Source: a bacterium (GTDB lineage Bacteria; Zhuqueibacterota; Zhuqueibacteria; Residuimicrobiales; Residuimicrobiaceae). Taken from it: a DNA stretch of 64,000 nucleotides. A model generated the notes under the pieces. It saw only the letters and a program-made list of their open reading frames with translations. It made no database searches and was not told the origin of the DNA. The position numbers and the translations under genes are program-made. Of the stretch, positions 1-8,098 are shown in pieces (position 1 is the first letter of the stretch; each line of letters begins with the position of its first letter). Where the stretch lies: positions 1 through 64,000 of the forward strand of contig JAKQNR010000007.1 of NCBI GenBank assembly GCA_029565685.1, given 5' to 3'.

Positions 1-161
1 TACTTTTTCCCATTACGTTAATCCTCTTTTTATCTTTCTGCTGATAGCATTGCTCGCAACATAACTTTTGCTGTCCTCGCCGTGCAGGGTTAGCGCGTCC
101 GCGCTGCCGCTACAGGGGTGTACTTCACCGGACGGATACGACCCCGGAGCGCACCGTCCTG

Positions 162-803
162 GTGCCGGAGGAGGGCGATGCGGACCATTTTTACGGCATG
201 ACCGTTTTCCGCTGCGGCGATCTGTTCTGGGGCGCTCTGCAGCGCTATGAAACCGTGAAACACCATGTCGACTGTGAATTGGTCTGGAGTGCAGATGGCT
301 ATCTTTGGCATCGTCTGCCGCAAGCGGCTCAGCGGGTCTTTTTGACTACAGAAAATGAACGCTGGGACAGCGGTATGGTTTTTCTCGCAGACCGACCGGT
401 GCCGACAAAAGACGAGCTATGGTTCTATTACGGCGCTTCCGATACGCCCCACGACCGCACCGGTCAGTGCGCCATCGGCCTGGCCACCACGAAACAAGGG
501 CGGCTCATCGGCGCCCGCTCCGGCCCTGGACAAAACGGCCGAATGCTGACGCGCCCCTTGATCGTAACCGGCGACCTGTACCTCAATGCAGCGGCACGCG
601 GTGAAATCAAAGTGCAAGTGACCGGCGTCCACGACGAGGGCATGCCCGGATGGACCGCCAGGGAGTGCACCCCGTTTACCGGCGATTCGACCGCCAGCAA
701 GATCACCTGGGGAGCCAGATCGCTCGCCGACCTGCGCGGCCAGCCGGTGCGCCTGCGATTCTATCTGGATCGCGCCGCTCTTTTCTCCTTTGATTTTCAC
801 TGA
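162..803 (+). CDS. C-terminal part of a glycosidase-like beta-propeller protein
   Basis: Starting from a GTG, the 213 residues read FYGMTVF, WDSGMV, DELWFYYG, AIGLAT and LLTRP-like blocks, ending in a beta-sandwich-like tail. This is the order seen in the C-terminal half of GH43/GH32-like five-bladed propeller proteins of Planctomycetes and FCB bacteria. The N-terminal half is missing. The frame is open upstream only to about position 48, where TGA and TAG stop it, and no ATG or Shine-Dalgarno site precedes the GTG. A hydrophobic stretch is open in another frame at 2-61. The gene is therefore truncated, frameshifted or damaged by assembly. The propeller assignment is from motif recall; the exact glycosidase family is uncertain. 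Confidence 0.5.
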   Translation: MPEEGDADHFYGMTVFRCGDLFWGALQRYETVKHHVDCELVWSADGYLWHRLPQAAQRVFLTTENERWDSGMVFLADRPVPTKDELWFYYGASDTPHDRTGQCAIGLATTKQGRLIGARSGPGQNGRMLTRPLIVTGDLYLNAAARGEIKVQVTGVHDEGMPGWTARECTPFTGDSTASKITWGARSLADLRGQPVRLRFYLDRAALFSFDFH

Positions 804-857
804 CCGCCCGGCGGCTGTGCAGCTGTGTTTCTTTGAAAACTCGAGCCGGCAGGACGG

Positions 858-1598
858 TCACGCCTTTTTCGGGACCACGGTGGTGACCACCAGGGCTGCC
901 AGCGCGTTAAAGAACACAATGGTGTATCCGGTCGGAAAATCGAATCGATAGGAGACCACGATCGATAGGATATTGATGAGGATGCCGATGAGCCAGGCGT
1001 TGATGAGCGGAATGCCGCGGCGGATGACGCCGGCGATCAGCGCCGGACCCACCAGGAGGGCGAACAGCACCAGTACGCCGGCCAAACGCACCGCGCTGGT
1101 TACGGTTATGGCAAACGTAATAAAAAAGAGCATGTCCTTGACAAAACCCTGCGTCCGTTTCTGGAACACGAAAAGGATCACACCCAGGATAGCATAGAGA
1201 ACAGCGGTTTGGATGATCTCCTGCATTGGAGTGAAAAGGATGTCAGAGGCCATCAGCTTTTGAAAGGCCTCCATGCCATGGTAGGATTTGGACATGAGAA
1301 TAAAAACGCCGGCAAAGCCGAACGCATACATCAGACCGATGAACGCCTCCACCTGCCTGGACTTTTGCGACATCAGAGCGATGATAAAGCCGGACAGCAG
1401 AGAGAACGCCAGCGAAAGCGGATACAGATAAGCGCCTTCGAAAAAAAAGAGCGACAGCGCGGCGCCGAGAGCCGCCATCTGTCCGATGGCCAAATCGGTA
1501 AAGATAATGCCGCGCCGAATGATCTCCAACCCGAAATAGGAGTTGATGCCCAGCAGCACGACCGACAGCAAAAAAGCGGATAGCAGAATATCACTCAT
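858..1598 (-). CDS. ABC-3 family metal ABC transporter permease (Zn/Mn type)
   Basis: This 246-residue integral membrane protein has about seven to eight hydrophobic helices. It carries the ABC-3 (ZnuB/TroC/MntB) hallmarks: a GLEIIRRGIIF-like N-terminus, IFTDLAIGQMAALGAAL, and a conserved LVLFALLVGPALIA block around residues 175-190. The family moves zinc or manganese across the inner membrane. The start has a GAGGAG site 8 bases upstream and lies 8 bp inside the end of the substrate-binding protein gene, so the two are translationally coupled. No ATPase (ZnuC) gene lies next to it, so the pair must borrow one encoded elsewhere. The metal specificity is inferred from the partner protein. Confidence 0.88.
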   Translation of the reverse strand: MSDILLSAFLLSVVLLGINSYFGLEIIRRGIIFTDLAIGQMAALGAALSLFFFEGAYLYPLSLAFSLLSGFIIALMSQKSRQVEAFIGLMYAFGFAGVFILMSKSYHGMEAFQKLMASDILFTPMQEIIQTAVLYAILGVILFVFQKRTQGFVKDMLFFITFAITVTSAVRLAGVLVLFALLVGPALIAGVIRRGIPLINAWLIGILINILSIVVSYRFDFPTGYTIVFFNALAALVVTTVVPKKA

Positions 1599-2484
1599 GG
1601 GTCAATCTCCTCACAATTTCGTCGAATAGACTGAAAACCCCCTCTGCCTCCGGCACTGCGCCGACATCATGCGGCAATTTGACCAGCGGAATGCCGAACT
1701 TTTTCGCGAGATGCCGGGAGGCCTCATCAGGATTGTACACATCCTGAAGAATCATCCGCACCGAGGCCGCCTGCATTTTCGCCTCCAACTCTTCGATGTG
1801 CTTGGAGGAAGGCGGTATGCCGGGAAGACACTCCACCGTCCCCAGCAGTTTCATGCCGTAACGGTTTAAAAAGTAGTCCTGATTTTTATGATACTCGATG
1901 ACCGTGATGCCGGCGAGACCCGCCATCTTGGCTCCCCATTCCTTTAACTTCAGGTTCCACTGATCGAGAAAAACAGCGGTATGAGCTTTATAGACCTGAC
2001 TGCCGGACAGATCGAGTTCACACAATCTATCGCAGATCGCCTGCGCCAGCAGAGGAATGTTGTGCGGATCGAGATAAAAATGCGGATTTCCGTCCGGATG
2101 GATATCCCCGTGCGCCCGGGAGACGCTGGCGGGCACATCGAGCAACGTGACAAAGCGGGAGAGATCCAGCAGTCCTTTCATACCCACGGCGATTTTGGGA
2201 TTGTTGGCCTGGTTCATCAAAGGCGGCAGCCAACCGATCTCCAGCTGCGCGCCGTTGATGATCAGCAGGTCGGCCTGACGCAACTTGGCGATGTACGAGG
2301 GTTTGGGAAGAATCGTGTGCGGGTCCCACTGTCCACCGGCCAGCGCATGGACGCGCACACGATCCTGGCCGATCTGTTCCACTATGCCGGCGATGTACGG
2401 GTAGGTGGCCACCACTTTGACCCGCATGGCGTGAAGCGGCAAAACCGCAAACAACACCAGAATGAGCGGATAAGATTTTTTCAT
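1591..2484 (-). CDS. znuA: Periplasmic zinc/manganese-binding protein (ZnuA/TroA family)
   Basis: This 297-residue protein has a signal peptide (MKKSYPLILVLFAVLPLHA). The TroA-type metal ligands are visible: His56 in WDPHTILP, a His-rich loop with His125, His129 and His135 (HGDIHPDGNPHFYLDP), His199 in EYHKNQDY and Asp273 in LPHDVG. The fold captures Zn2+ or Mn2+ in the periplasm and hands it to the ABC permease encoded immediately downstream. AAGGAG lies upstream of the ATG. The gene sits between the outer-membrane barrel gene (12 bp away) and the permease, so all three look like one transcript. The His loop favours zinc, but this is inference and the gene symbol should be taken as family-level. 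Confidence 0.85.
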   Translation of the reverse strand: MKKSYPLILVLFAVLPLHAMRVKVVATYPYIAGIVEQIGQDRVRVHALAGGQWDPHTILPKPSYIAKLRQADLLIINGAQLEIGWLPPLMNQANNPKIAVGMKGLLDLSRFVTLLDVPASVSRAHGDIHPDGNPHFYLDPHNIPLLAQAICDRLCELDLSGSQVYKAHTAVFLDQWNLKLKEWGAKMAGLAGITVIEYHKNQDYFLNRYGMKLLGTVECLPGIPPSSKHIEELEAKMQAASVRMILQDVYNPDEASRHLAKKFGIPLVKLPHDVGAVPEAEGVFSLFDEIVRRLTHE

Positions 2485-2495
2485 TGTCTCTCTCC

Positions 2496-3788
2496 TTAAA
2501 AAGCGTGAGCGCCGTGTGCGCCGATGGCAAGGTTGATTTGCAGCGCCAGCTCGTGAACCGGTTTGCGCACATAGCGGCCGGCCCTCGGCTCATACCGGCT
2601 CGTGTCATGATTGTATTGAATGCGCAATCTGGAAAATTCCGTGGGATTATATTCCACCATGGCCGAAAGCCGCGGCAGACGCTCCGGATAGGATTGCCGG
2701 ACATGGTCCCACTCCACGCCGTTGGAATGCAATAGATCGTAGCGCAGGCCCGCCCGAACCCGCTTGGTAAACCGTCCGACCAGCTGGCCGTAAAATCCGG
2801 CCTGCCGGCTCTTCCACCGTTGGATGACCACCCCCTCCTCTCCGGCCCAATGGTAATGATTCCCCTGTCTGCTGCGCGACAGGTATTCCGCCTGCGCCGT
2901 CAGATAACGAATGGAATCAAACAGATATTTAATGGTCAAGTCTATTCCGGCGACATGGGTCCGGCCGTAATCCGCCTGACTGAGCGGAGCCCCCAGTTCA
3001 AGACCCTGGTTGAGGCGGGTCATCCCAGATGCATACGAAAGCCCCCCTAACAGCGTGAGGGTCTCCCAGTCGTAGGAAGTCTTGATGTAAGCCACTGCCA
3101 GGTCGGGGCCGTCGCTCTCCTTCACAATGGCCGCCCCGCTTGGGTCGGAAAAACCTGACCGACCGAAGCTCATGGGATTCTCTCCCTGAAGGAATTCGCC
3201 GCCGAACATGCAATAGGTGTCAAACGGCGCCACCCAGGTTAGGCGCACCCCTTTTTCGTTCAACAGGGATTCACCGAAAAAAGCCGCATACACCATCGGG
3301 GCATCGGCGAAATCCCATTGATGAGAGTGTTGGGAGTTGAGGCGGCCGAAATGGCTGAGAAATTTGCCGCCCTTGAGCTGCAGCCCCCAGGCAAGACGCC
3401 GGGTGGTGAAATAGGCCTCTTCAATGCCGAATGTATCCTCGCCAAAATCACATACCACAAATAAGTCAAAGTAGGGATCCACCACCGAGGAGACCACCAA
3501 TTCGGCATAATTGAAATTAAAGCCCTGCCGGTTGTTCACCCCGCTATGGTCCAGCGCAGGGCGCTCGGCAGTGACTGAAGAAAAACCGGGTAAGATCAAA
3601 GACTGATACACCGCATCCCGATGATTGCGCAGGGTGTAGGACGCATCCATCACCAGAGAAATATCTGGTACGAACTTGGCCTGGGCAAATGGATTAGACC
3701 CGCTCCCTCCTGGCTCTTGAGCCGGCGCAGCATAAGAGAGGATCAGGGCGGACCATATGAAATACAAAACCGTAAACGGTTTTTTCAT
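2496..3788 (-). CDS. Outer-membrane beta-barrel protein (porin-like) linked to metal uptake
   Basis: This 430-residue protein has a signal peptide (to about residue 23) and alternating amphipathic strands rich in Tyr/Trp: DISLVMDASY, NYAELVVSSVVDPYFDLF and GGKFLSHFGRLN. It ends in a strand (LALQINLAIGAHGAHAF), as expected for a barrel. The pattern resembles porin-like proteins found upstream of zinc transporters in Bacteroidota and relatives. It has no TonB box or plug domain that I can see. It starts with GGAG six bases upstream and precedes the ZnuA-like gene by 11 bp, so the unit looks like an outer-to-inner membrane uptake route. The substrate is inferred from context only. Confidence 0.7.
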   Translation of the reverse strand: MKKPFTVLYFIWSALILSYAAPAQEPGGSGSNPFAQAKFVPDISLVMDASYTLRNHRDAVYQSLILPGFSSVTAERPALDHSGVNNRQGFNFNYAELVVSSVVDPYFDLFVVCDFGEDTFGIEEAYFTTRRLAWGLQLKGGKFLSHFGRLNSQHSHQWDFADAPMVYAAFFGESLLNEKGVRLTWVAPFDTYCMFGGEFLQGENPMSFGRSGFSDPSGAAIVKESDGPDLAVAYIKTSYDWETLTLLGGLSYASGMTRLNQGLELGAPLSQADYGRTHVAGIDLTIKYLFDSIRYLTAQAEYLSRSRQGNHYHWAGEEGVVIQRWKSRQAGFYGQLVGRFTKRVRAGLRYDLLHSNGVEWDHVRQSYPERLPRLSAMVEYNPTEFSRLRIQYNHDTSRYEPRAGRYVRKPVHELALQINLAIGAHGAHAF

Positions 3789-3800
3789 ACTAGCTCCTGC

Positions 3801-3818
3801 TGATACGAAACGTTATCA
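3801..3818 (-). promoter_or_regulatory. Possible operator: inverted repeat upstream of the metal-uptake operon
   Basis: TGATA and TATCA arms are separated by 8 bases, about 12 bp upstream of the barrel gene start. The arms are short and the centre is asymmetric. The site could be a Fur/Zur-type operator, but no regulator gene is adjacent and the match to known Zur boxes is poor. Confidence 0.2.
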
Positions 3819-3881
3819 ACATATCCGCATAAAGCGGCGTCTAAAACAGCTGAAGGGTGGAACAGAAGTGCTTGGAAGAGA

Positions 3882-4175
3882 TCAGGCGACAGGCGGAGCG
3901 TTGGGGAGGTTGGCGACCAGGCACAGGGCCGGCCGCTGGAACGGATCGGGTTCAAAGATCGAGAGAAATTGCACAACGACCGGAATAGCCCCAGCGGCCA
4001 GACACAGCATCACCGTTGGATTGCCGTCCATTTGATACCGGCAAAAGGGACAATCATCGTGCGCAGCGCCGTCTGCATGAAAATCCGCAGCGCTGAAAAC
4101 GCTGATAAGCGGCAGCGAAAGGGCTAACAGGACAAAAAATACGGTCGTGCCTTTATGAACAGGGGCTGGTTTCAT
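3882..4175 (-). CDS. Small membrane/periplasmic protein with a CPFC motif, unknown function
   Basis: This 97-residue protein is read from the ATG at 4175; a longer TTG start at 4211 is possible but has no ribosome-binding site. Residues about 8-30 form a hydrophobic helix or signal. It is followed by a short His/Asp/Cys segment (ADFHADGAAHDDCPFC) and a second hydrophobic stretch. The CxxC with nearby histidines could bind a metal. The gene lies 93 bp upstream of the barrel/ZnuA/ZnuB operon on the same strand and may belong to it. I do not recognise the family; small proteins with this type of CPFC motif near metal transporters are the closest comparison. Confidence 0.5.
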   Translation of the reverse strand: MKPAPVHKGTTVFFVLLALSLPLISVFSAADFHADGAAHDDCPFCRYQMDGNPTVMLCLAAGAIPVVVQFLSIFEPDPFQRPALCLVANLPNAPPVA

Positions 4176-4266
4176 AGCAGCAAAATTACACAATGCAAGG
4201 CACGAATGCAAACTTTTTTTTTCAACCCCTCCGTTAAAAGTTCAGGACCGTAAATTCTCAGCGGTT

Positions 4267-5094
4267 TTACTCAAAGCGCATTTCCAGGCCGGCAGAGCCC
4301 GGACTGACCCGACCGGGGAAGGCCTTGTGCAGTTCCTCCACCGCTTTCACTCCAGTGCAATGACAGGGGACGAGTCGATCCGGTGTCCTGCTGCTCAGCG
4401 CGGTCACCGTGCGCGCCATGCGCTCCCTGCCCGCCTGCAGCAGATGCAATCCCCCTAACACGGCGTGGACCGGCTGTTGACCGGACAGACGATGGATATG
4501 ATGCAAGGTATTGACCAGGCCCGCATGGCAGCAACCGAGGCAGATCACCAGGCCTCTGGCCGTGGGTATCCAGAGCGCCAGATCGTCCTCCAACTGATCA
4601 GGCTGCTCTCCCTGCGGATCGAGATAAAAAGGACCGCCGGTGTCTTCAAAATCGGTGTCGCGGGGGATGGGACCGCTCAATTCCACCCGCGAAAACAGGG
4701 TGAGGGATTCTGTCACCCAGACCACTTGCTGGCCGGCGTTATCGAGGCTGGCACGGCTTTGGGCGGGCATGGAAACCGGCTTGGCCTCGCCGTCGCGAAC
4801 GCTGTAGCGTTCTTTGAGGATCGACGGGTGGGCATAGACCACTGCCTGCGGCGCGGCCTGCAGAAGCCAGGGAATTCCGCCGGTATGATCATAATGACCA
4901 TGGCTGAGAATGAGCGCATCGGTCCGGCGCAAATCGATGCCAAGCGCCTGAGCATTGTCGGCGAAAGCTCGGCCCTGGCCGGTGTCGAAAAGAATCCTTT
5001 TGCCATCGACCTCAATCCAGAAGCACAGGCCGTGCTCAGCCGTCAGGCCGGGACCGGCCCGGTTGTCGACCACAATTGTGATGTGGACAGCCAT
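4267..5094 (-). CDS. MBL-fold metallohydrolase
   Basis: This 275-residue protein carries the metallo-beta-lactamase signature HGHYDHTGG at residues 65-73 (HxHxDH) and further metal ligands downstream (CCHAG around 190 and GGLHL). The N-terminus (VDNRAGPG, HGLCFWIEVDGKRILFDTGQ) places it in the archaeal/anaerobe MBL group often annotated as ribofuranosyl-aminobenzene phosphate synthase-like. That annotation is probably not literal, because no methanopterin pathway is visible here. CAGGAG precedes the ATG. It is the last gene of the long minus-strand NifX/MinD array, 22 bp after the preceding NifX-like gene, so a redox or metallocofactor role is more likely. The substrate is unknown. Confidence 0.8.
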   Translation of the reverse strand: MAVHITIVVDNRAGPGLTAEHGLCFWIEVDGKRILFDTGQGRAFADNAQALGIDLRRTDALILSHGHYDHTGGIPWLLQAAPQAVVYAHPSILKERYSVRDGEAKPVSMPAQSRASLDNAGQQVVWVTESLTLFSRVELSGPIPRDTDFEDTGGPFYLDPQGEQPDQLEDDLALWIPTARGLVICLGCCHAGLVNTLHHIHRLSGQQPVHAVLGGLHLLQAGRERMARTVTALSSRTPDRLVPCHCTGVKAVEELHKAFPGRVSPGSAGLEMRFE

Positions 5095-5116
5095 CCTCTC
5101 TCTCCTGTTTAAATAT

Positions 5117-5455
5117 TTAGTGATCGCAGAGGTTGTCGCCCGATTGCAGCGTACCGTCCAGATAGGCTGCCACTAAAACCTCAGGAGACTCGGCGGGCGC
5201 GCCGATCACCACTTCGATGCCCTGTTCCGCGAACAACCCTTGCGCCCGCTGCCCCATGCCGCCGGCAATGATCAGTTTAGCCCCGCGTTCCGCCAGCCAT
5301 CTCGGCAACAGGCCTGGCTCATGCGGGGGAGCGAACACATCCTCGCGCAGAAGTATTTTCTTTGCGGCTGGATCTACATCAACCAAAGCGAATTGTTCAC
5401 AATGGCCGAAATGCATGGCCAGTTTTCCATTTGCCAGAGGAAGGGCAATTTTCAT
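5117..5455 (-). CDS. NifX/NifB-family (dinitrogenase Fe-Mo cofactor biosynthesis-like) protein
   Basis: This 112-residue single-domain protein begins MKIALPLANGKLAMHFGHCEQF, the usual start of the NifX/NifB C-terminal/ORP family, and has the GAKLIIAGGMGQRAQ core around residues 60-75. Members bind or carry metal-sulfur clusters (FeMo-co precursors in nitrogen fixers, a Mo-Cu cluster in Desulfovibrio ORP). No nif structural genes are visible, so a nitrogenase role is unlikely. AAGGAG lies 8 bases before the ATG. It sits between the IscU-like scaffold and the MBL gene. His16, His18 and Cys19 are candidate cluster ligands. Confidence 0.85.
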   Translation of the reverse strand: MKIALPLANGKLAMHFGHCEQFALVDVDPAAKKILLREDVFAPPHEPGLLPRWLAERGAKLIIAGGMGQRAQGLFAEQGIEVVIGAPAESPEVLVAAYLDGTLQSGDNLCDH

Positions 5456-5518
5456 ACAACGGTCTCCTTGCTGTTTTTAGTCTGTGCTCATAGCAGTCGA
5501 CTGCTTGAACTGTATTCT

Positions 5519-5935
5519 CTATTCCACGGATTCGTCGAATCCTGCTTCGGTTGAACAAGGGCTTTGCTGTGATTCCGCATAAACCCGGCAAGCGGCCTGC
5601 AGGGTGGTTACCGCCAGCAACGCGCAATGTTCTTCAGCTTTCGGCAATCCCCCCAGCACGGTCAGCACAGTGCGCTGCGTTAATGCGGATGCTTCAGCAA
5701 GGGTTCTGCCGATCGCCAAAGTCGCGGTGACGCTGCCGCTGGCAAGGGATGAGCCGCAGCCGTCGGTGATGAAAGAGGCATCGACAATACGCCCTCCTTC
5801 CACCTGCAACCAAAACTCCATCGTATCCCCGCAGGGTCCGGTGATGCGAGCGTGGCTGTTAAATCGGGTCAATGGTCCATGATGGCGCGGATGGCGTGCA
5901 TGATCCATAGCAACGGGGGACCAGTGGAATTCCAT
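5519..5935 (-). CDS. IscU/NifU-like iron-sulfur cluster assembly scaffold
   Basis: This 138-residue protein contains the three scaffold cysteines in the expected contexts: Cys35 in GPCGD, Cys60 in DGCGSS and Cys104 in EHCALLA. The N-terminus (DHARHPRHHGPL) matches the IscU/NifU N-terminal domain. Such proteins assemble [2Fe-2S]/[4Fe-4S] clusters and pass them to apoproteins. Here the likely clients are the neighbouring ferredoxin-bearing MinD ATPases and NifX-like proteins (inference). It starts 6 bp after the MinD-type ATPase gene, with AGGAG 8 bases upstream. No cysteine desulfurase gene is present in the window. Confidence 0.87.
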   Translation of the reverse strand: MEFHWSPVAMDHARHPRHHGPLTRFNSHARITGPCGDTMEFWLQVEGGRIVDASFITDGCGSSLASGSVTATLAIGRTLAEASALTQRTVLTVLGGLPKAEEHCALLAVTTLQAACRVYAESQQSPCSTEAGFDESVE

Positions 5936-5940
5936 CTATT

Positions 5941-6825
5941 TCACTCCTGATCGATCAGCCGGCTCCAAATCTGCCGAAGGTCGTCGGCCGCGGGCGAGTC
6001 GGTTTCCACCACCGCTTTGGCCTGCATCTGTGCGCGGGTGACGGTACGATCGTAACGGATACGGCCGATGACGGCGGCGCCGGCTTGTACCGCCGCTTGT
6101 TCGATTCTCTCGGTCATGCCGACATCGATATCATACTTGTTTACGCACACCGCGGCCGGTATGTTGAAATGCCGAGTCAGCGCCAGCAGGCGAGCCAGGT
6201 CGTGTTCGCCGGACAACGTGGGCTCGGTCACCGCCAGCACCTGCGAAGCGCCGGTAAGCGAAGCGATGACCGGACATCCGATGCCCGGCGGCCCATCGAC
6301 AAGGATGCGCCTTTGACCGGTCTCCTCCGCGATACGGCGGGCCTCCTGCCGGACCAGAGAGACCAATTTGCCCGAGTTCTCCGCCGCCGCGGCGAGTCGC
6401 GCATGCACCATGGGACCATAGCGGGTGGAGGAAGTCATCCATTCACCGCACAGCCGTTCGGGAAAATCGATGGCCTTGTTCGGACAAAAACGCACGCAGA
6501 CTCCGCATCCTTCACAGGCAAAAGGATCCACGGCATAAACCGGTTGATGCGTCCCTTCTTCTGACAAAAACACCGCGTCGAAGCGGCAGTAAGACTTGCA
6601 ATCACCGCAACCGACGCAGTCCGCCGAACGTATGACCGCCTGGCGGCCGCTGTAAAAATCATGGCGTTGCTCGATGACCGGCGACAGGATCAGATGCAGA
6701 TCCGCGGCATCCACATCACAGTCCGCCAGCACCGACTCGCCCGCCAGGACGGCCAGCGAAGCGGCGACGCTGGTTTTGCCGGTTCCGCCCTTACCGCTGA
6801 TCACTACCAGTTCGTGAATCACCAT
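5941..6825 (-). CDS. MinD/Mrp-superfamily ATPase with inserted 2x[4Fe-4S] ferredoxin domain (first copy)
   Basis: This 294-residue protein is read from the ATG at 6825, which has GAGGG just upstream and precedes the conserved VVISGKGGTGKT. The deviant Walker A loop is at residues about 10-18. A two-cluster ferredoxin insert follows: Cys70/73/76/80 and Cys104/107/110/114. After it comes the ILVDGPPGIGCPV switch segment. This architecture is the MinD-type ATPase of the ORP complex and related anaerobe loci, where two such ATPases occur together; the second copy is at 7250-8098. The probable role is ATP-dependent loading or movement of a metal cluster on the NifX-like proteins (inference). Confidence 0.88.
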   Translation of the reverse strand: MVIHELVVISGKGGTGKTSVAASLAVLAGESVLADCDVDAADLHLILSPVIEQRHDFYSGRQAVIRSADCVGCGDCKSYCRFDAVFLSEEGTHQPVYAVDPFACEGCGVCVRFCPNKAIDFPERLCGEWMTSSTRYGPMVHARLAAAAENSGKLVSLVRQEARRIAEETGQRRILVDGPPGIGCPVIASLTGASQVLAVTEPTLSGEHDLARLLALTRHFNIPAAVCVNKYDIDVGMTERIEQAAVQAGAAVIGRIRYDRTVTRAQMQAKAVVETDSPAADDLRQIWSRLIDQE

Positions 6826-6898
6826 TCCCTCGCTATTCGAACTTGGCATGGCCGCCGGCCGGCTGTCGAACTCCGACGGTTTGCCCGTTCCGCTGTGT

Positions 6899-7162
6899 TC
6901 ATTCCCCGCCTTCGCAGGCAGGCTTGGCGCAACGATGATCCCGGCCGCAGCAGGTCATCCCTGTGCTCTCCAGAGAACAGCCTTTTGACGGCGGCGTCTG
7001 ATTCGGCAGCGGACTTTTCATAATAAACCCCGCGCCGCCGGTCACCACCCGGTGCACCGGACCCTGGCAGGACGGGCACGCGCTGACCGCCGGCTCATTC
7101 ATCGTCTGCTGCCGTTCAAACAAATGACCGCATGAGTCGCAACGATATTCATAAATTGGCAT
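6899..7162 (-). CDS. FmdB-family zinc-ribbon protein
   Basis: This 87-residue protein starts MPIYEYRCDSCGHLFERQQ, the FmdB/CxxC-CxxC regulatory-type zinc ribbon. The two CxxC pairs are CDSC (8-11) and CPSC (29-32). The tail (residues 60-87) carries four more cysteines (TCCGRDHRCAKPACEGG) that may bind a further metal. AGAGGT precedes the start. The gene lies between the two MinD-type ATPase genes. FmdB homologues are common small partners in anaerobe redox loci; their molecular role is unsettled. Confidence 0.82.
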   Translation of the reverse strand: MPIYEYRCDSCGHLFERQQTMNEPAVSACPSCQGPVHRVVTGGAGFIMKSPLPNQTPPSKGCSLESTGMTCCGRDHRCAKPACEGGE

Positions 7163-7249
7163 GCTGCACCTCTTGGTTAAACGTCCTGCGGCAGATTCCG
7201 CGAGGATCCTGTTTCAGGCCGGTCCGCTGGTCCATGACGCCGCAGGGCT

Positions 7250-8098
7250 TCATCCCGCTGCCGTGCGCGCAGCCGCAACCACGCGATCACGGAATTGCGC
7301 GAACAGCGGGCGATATTCCGGCAGGGCATCCACCAAAGGAGTCCCTCTGGCATACAGCCCGGCAATCCGGCGGTCGTCCGGGATCTCAAGAAGAATGGGA
7401 ATTTTTTGCTCTCGGCAATAGATGTGGACGCGGTCGTCGCCCACCCCCATCCGGTTGACCACCACCGCAAAGGGCTGCTGCAGCGTTCGCACCATCTCCA
7501 CGGCCAGAGACAGATCGTGCAGGCCGAACGGCGTGGGCTCAGTGACCAACAGGACCAGATCCGCTCCTGATATCGTGGTGATGACCGGACAGGAGGTCCC
7601 TGGCGGCGCATCCAGAATGGCGGTCATTCCAGTCTGCCGCTGCGCCTTCACCGCGCGGATCAACGGAGGCGCCATGGCCACACCGATATCCAACTGGCCA
7701 AAAGTTAAAAAGACATTACGAGCGTGTGATTTCCTGATCACCCCGATGCGGCGCGGCGCCTCGCGGATGGCTTTCCTTGGGCATACCAGCGCGCAGCCGC
7801 CGCAGCTGTGGCACAGCTCAGGAAAAATCATCGTCGTGGTTTTAAGGTTGACGATAGCGTGATATTCGCAGAAGCGGCTGCATTCACCGCAATGGTCGCA
7901 AAGGGATTCGTCGATCTGAGGAACCGGACGCGTCACTACCTCCTCCACGGCGGTCTCCTTACTCAGGAATAGATGCGCATTGGGCGCCTCCACGTCGCAA
8001 TCCAACAACTGTACCGGCTGATCAAAAACCAATGAGAGATTCACCGATAGCGTGGTTTTACCAGTGCCGCCTTTACCGGATGCGATAGCGATGATCAA
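7250..8098 (-). CDS. MinD/Mrp-superfamily ATPase with inserted 2x[4Fe-4S] ferredoxin domain (second copy)
   Basis: This 282-residue protein reads from a TTG at 8098. I chose it because GGAGG lies about 6 bases upstream and the protein then begins directly with the family's IIAIASGKGGTGKTT. The TTG overlaps the methyltransferase stop as TTGA, which implies translational coupling. Walker A is at residues 8-15. The ferredoxin insert has Cys67/70/73/77 and Cys96/99/102/106, followed by ILDAPPGTSCPV. It is a paralogue of the ATPase at 5941-6825, and the two probably form a pair, as in ORP-type loci. A longer reading from 8170 would run through the methyltransferase gene and is less likely. Confidence 0.87.
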   Translation of the reverse strand: MIIAIASGKGGTGKTTLSVNLSLVFDQPVQLLDCDVEAPNAHLFLSKETAVEEVVTRPVPQIDESLCDHCGECSRFCEYHAIVNLKTTTMIFPELCHSCGGCALVCPRKAIREAPRRIGVIRKSHARNVFLTFGQLDIGVAMAPPLIRAVKAQRQTGMTAILDAPPGTSCPVITTISGADLVLLVTEPTPFGLHDLSLAVEMVRTLQQPFAVVVNRMGVGDDRVHIYCREQKIPILLEIPDDRRIAGLYARGTPLVDALPEYRPLFAQFRDRVVAAARTAAG

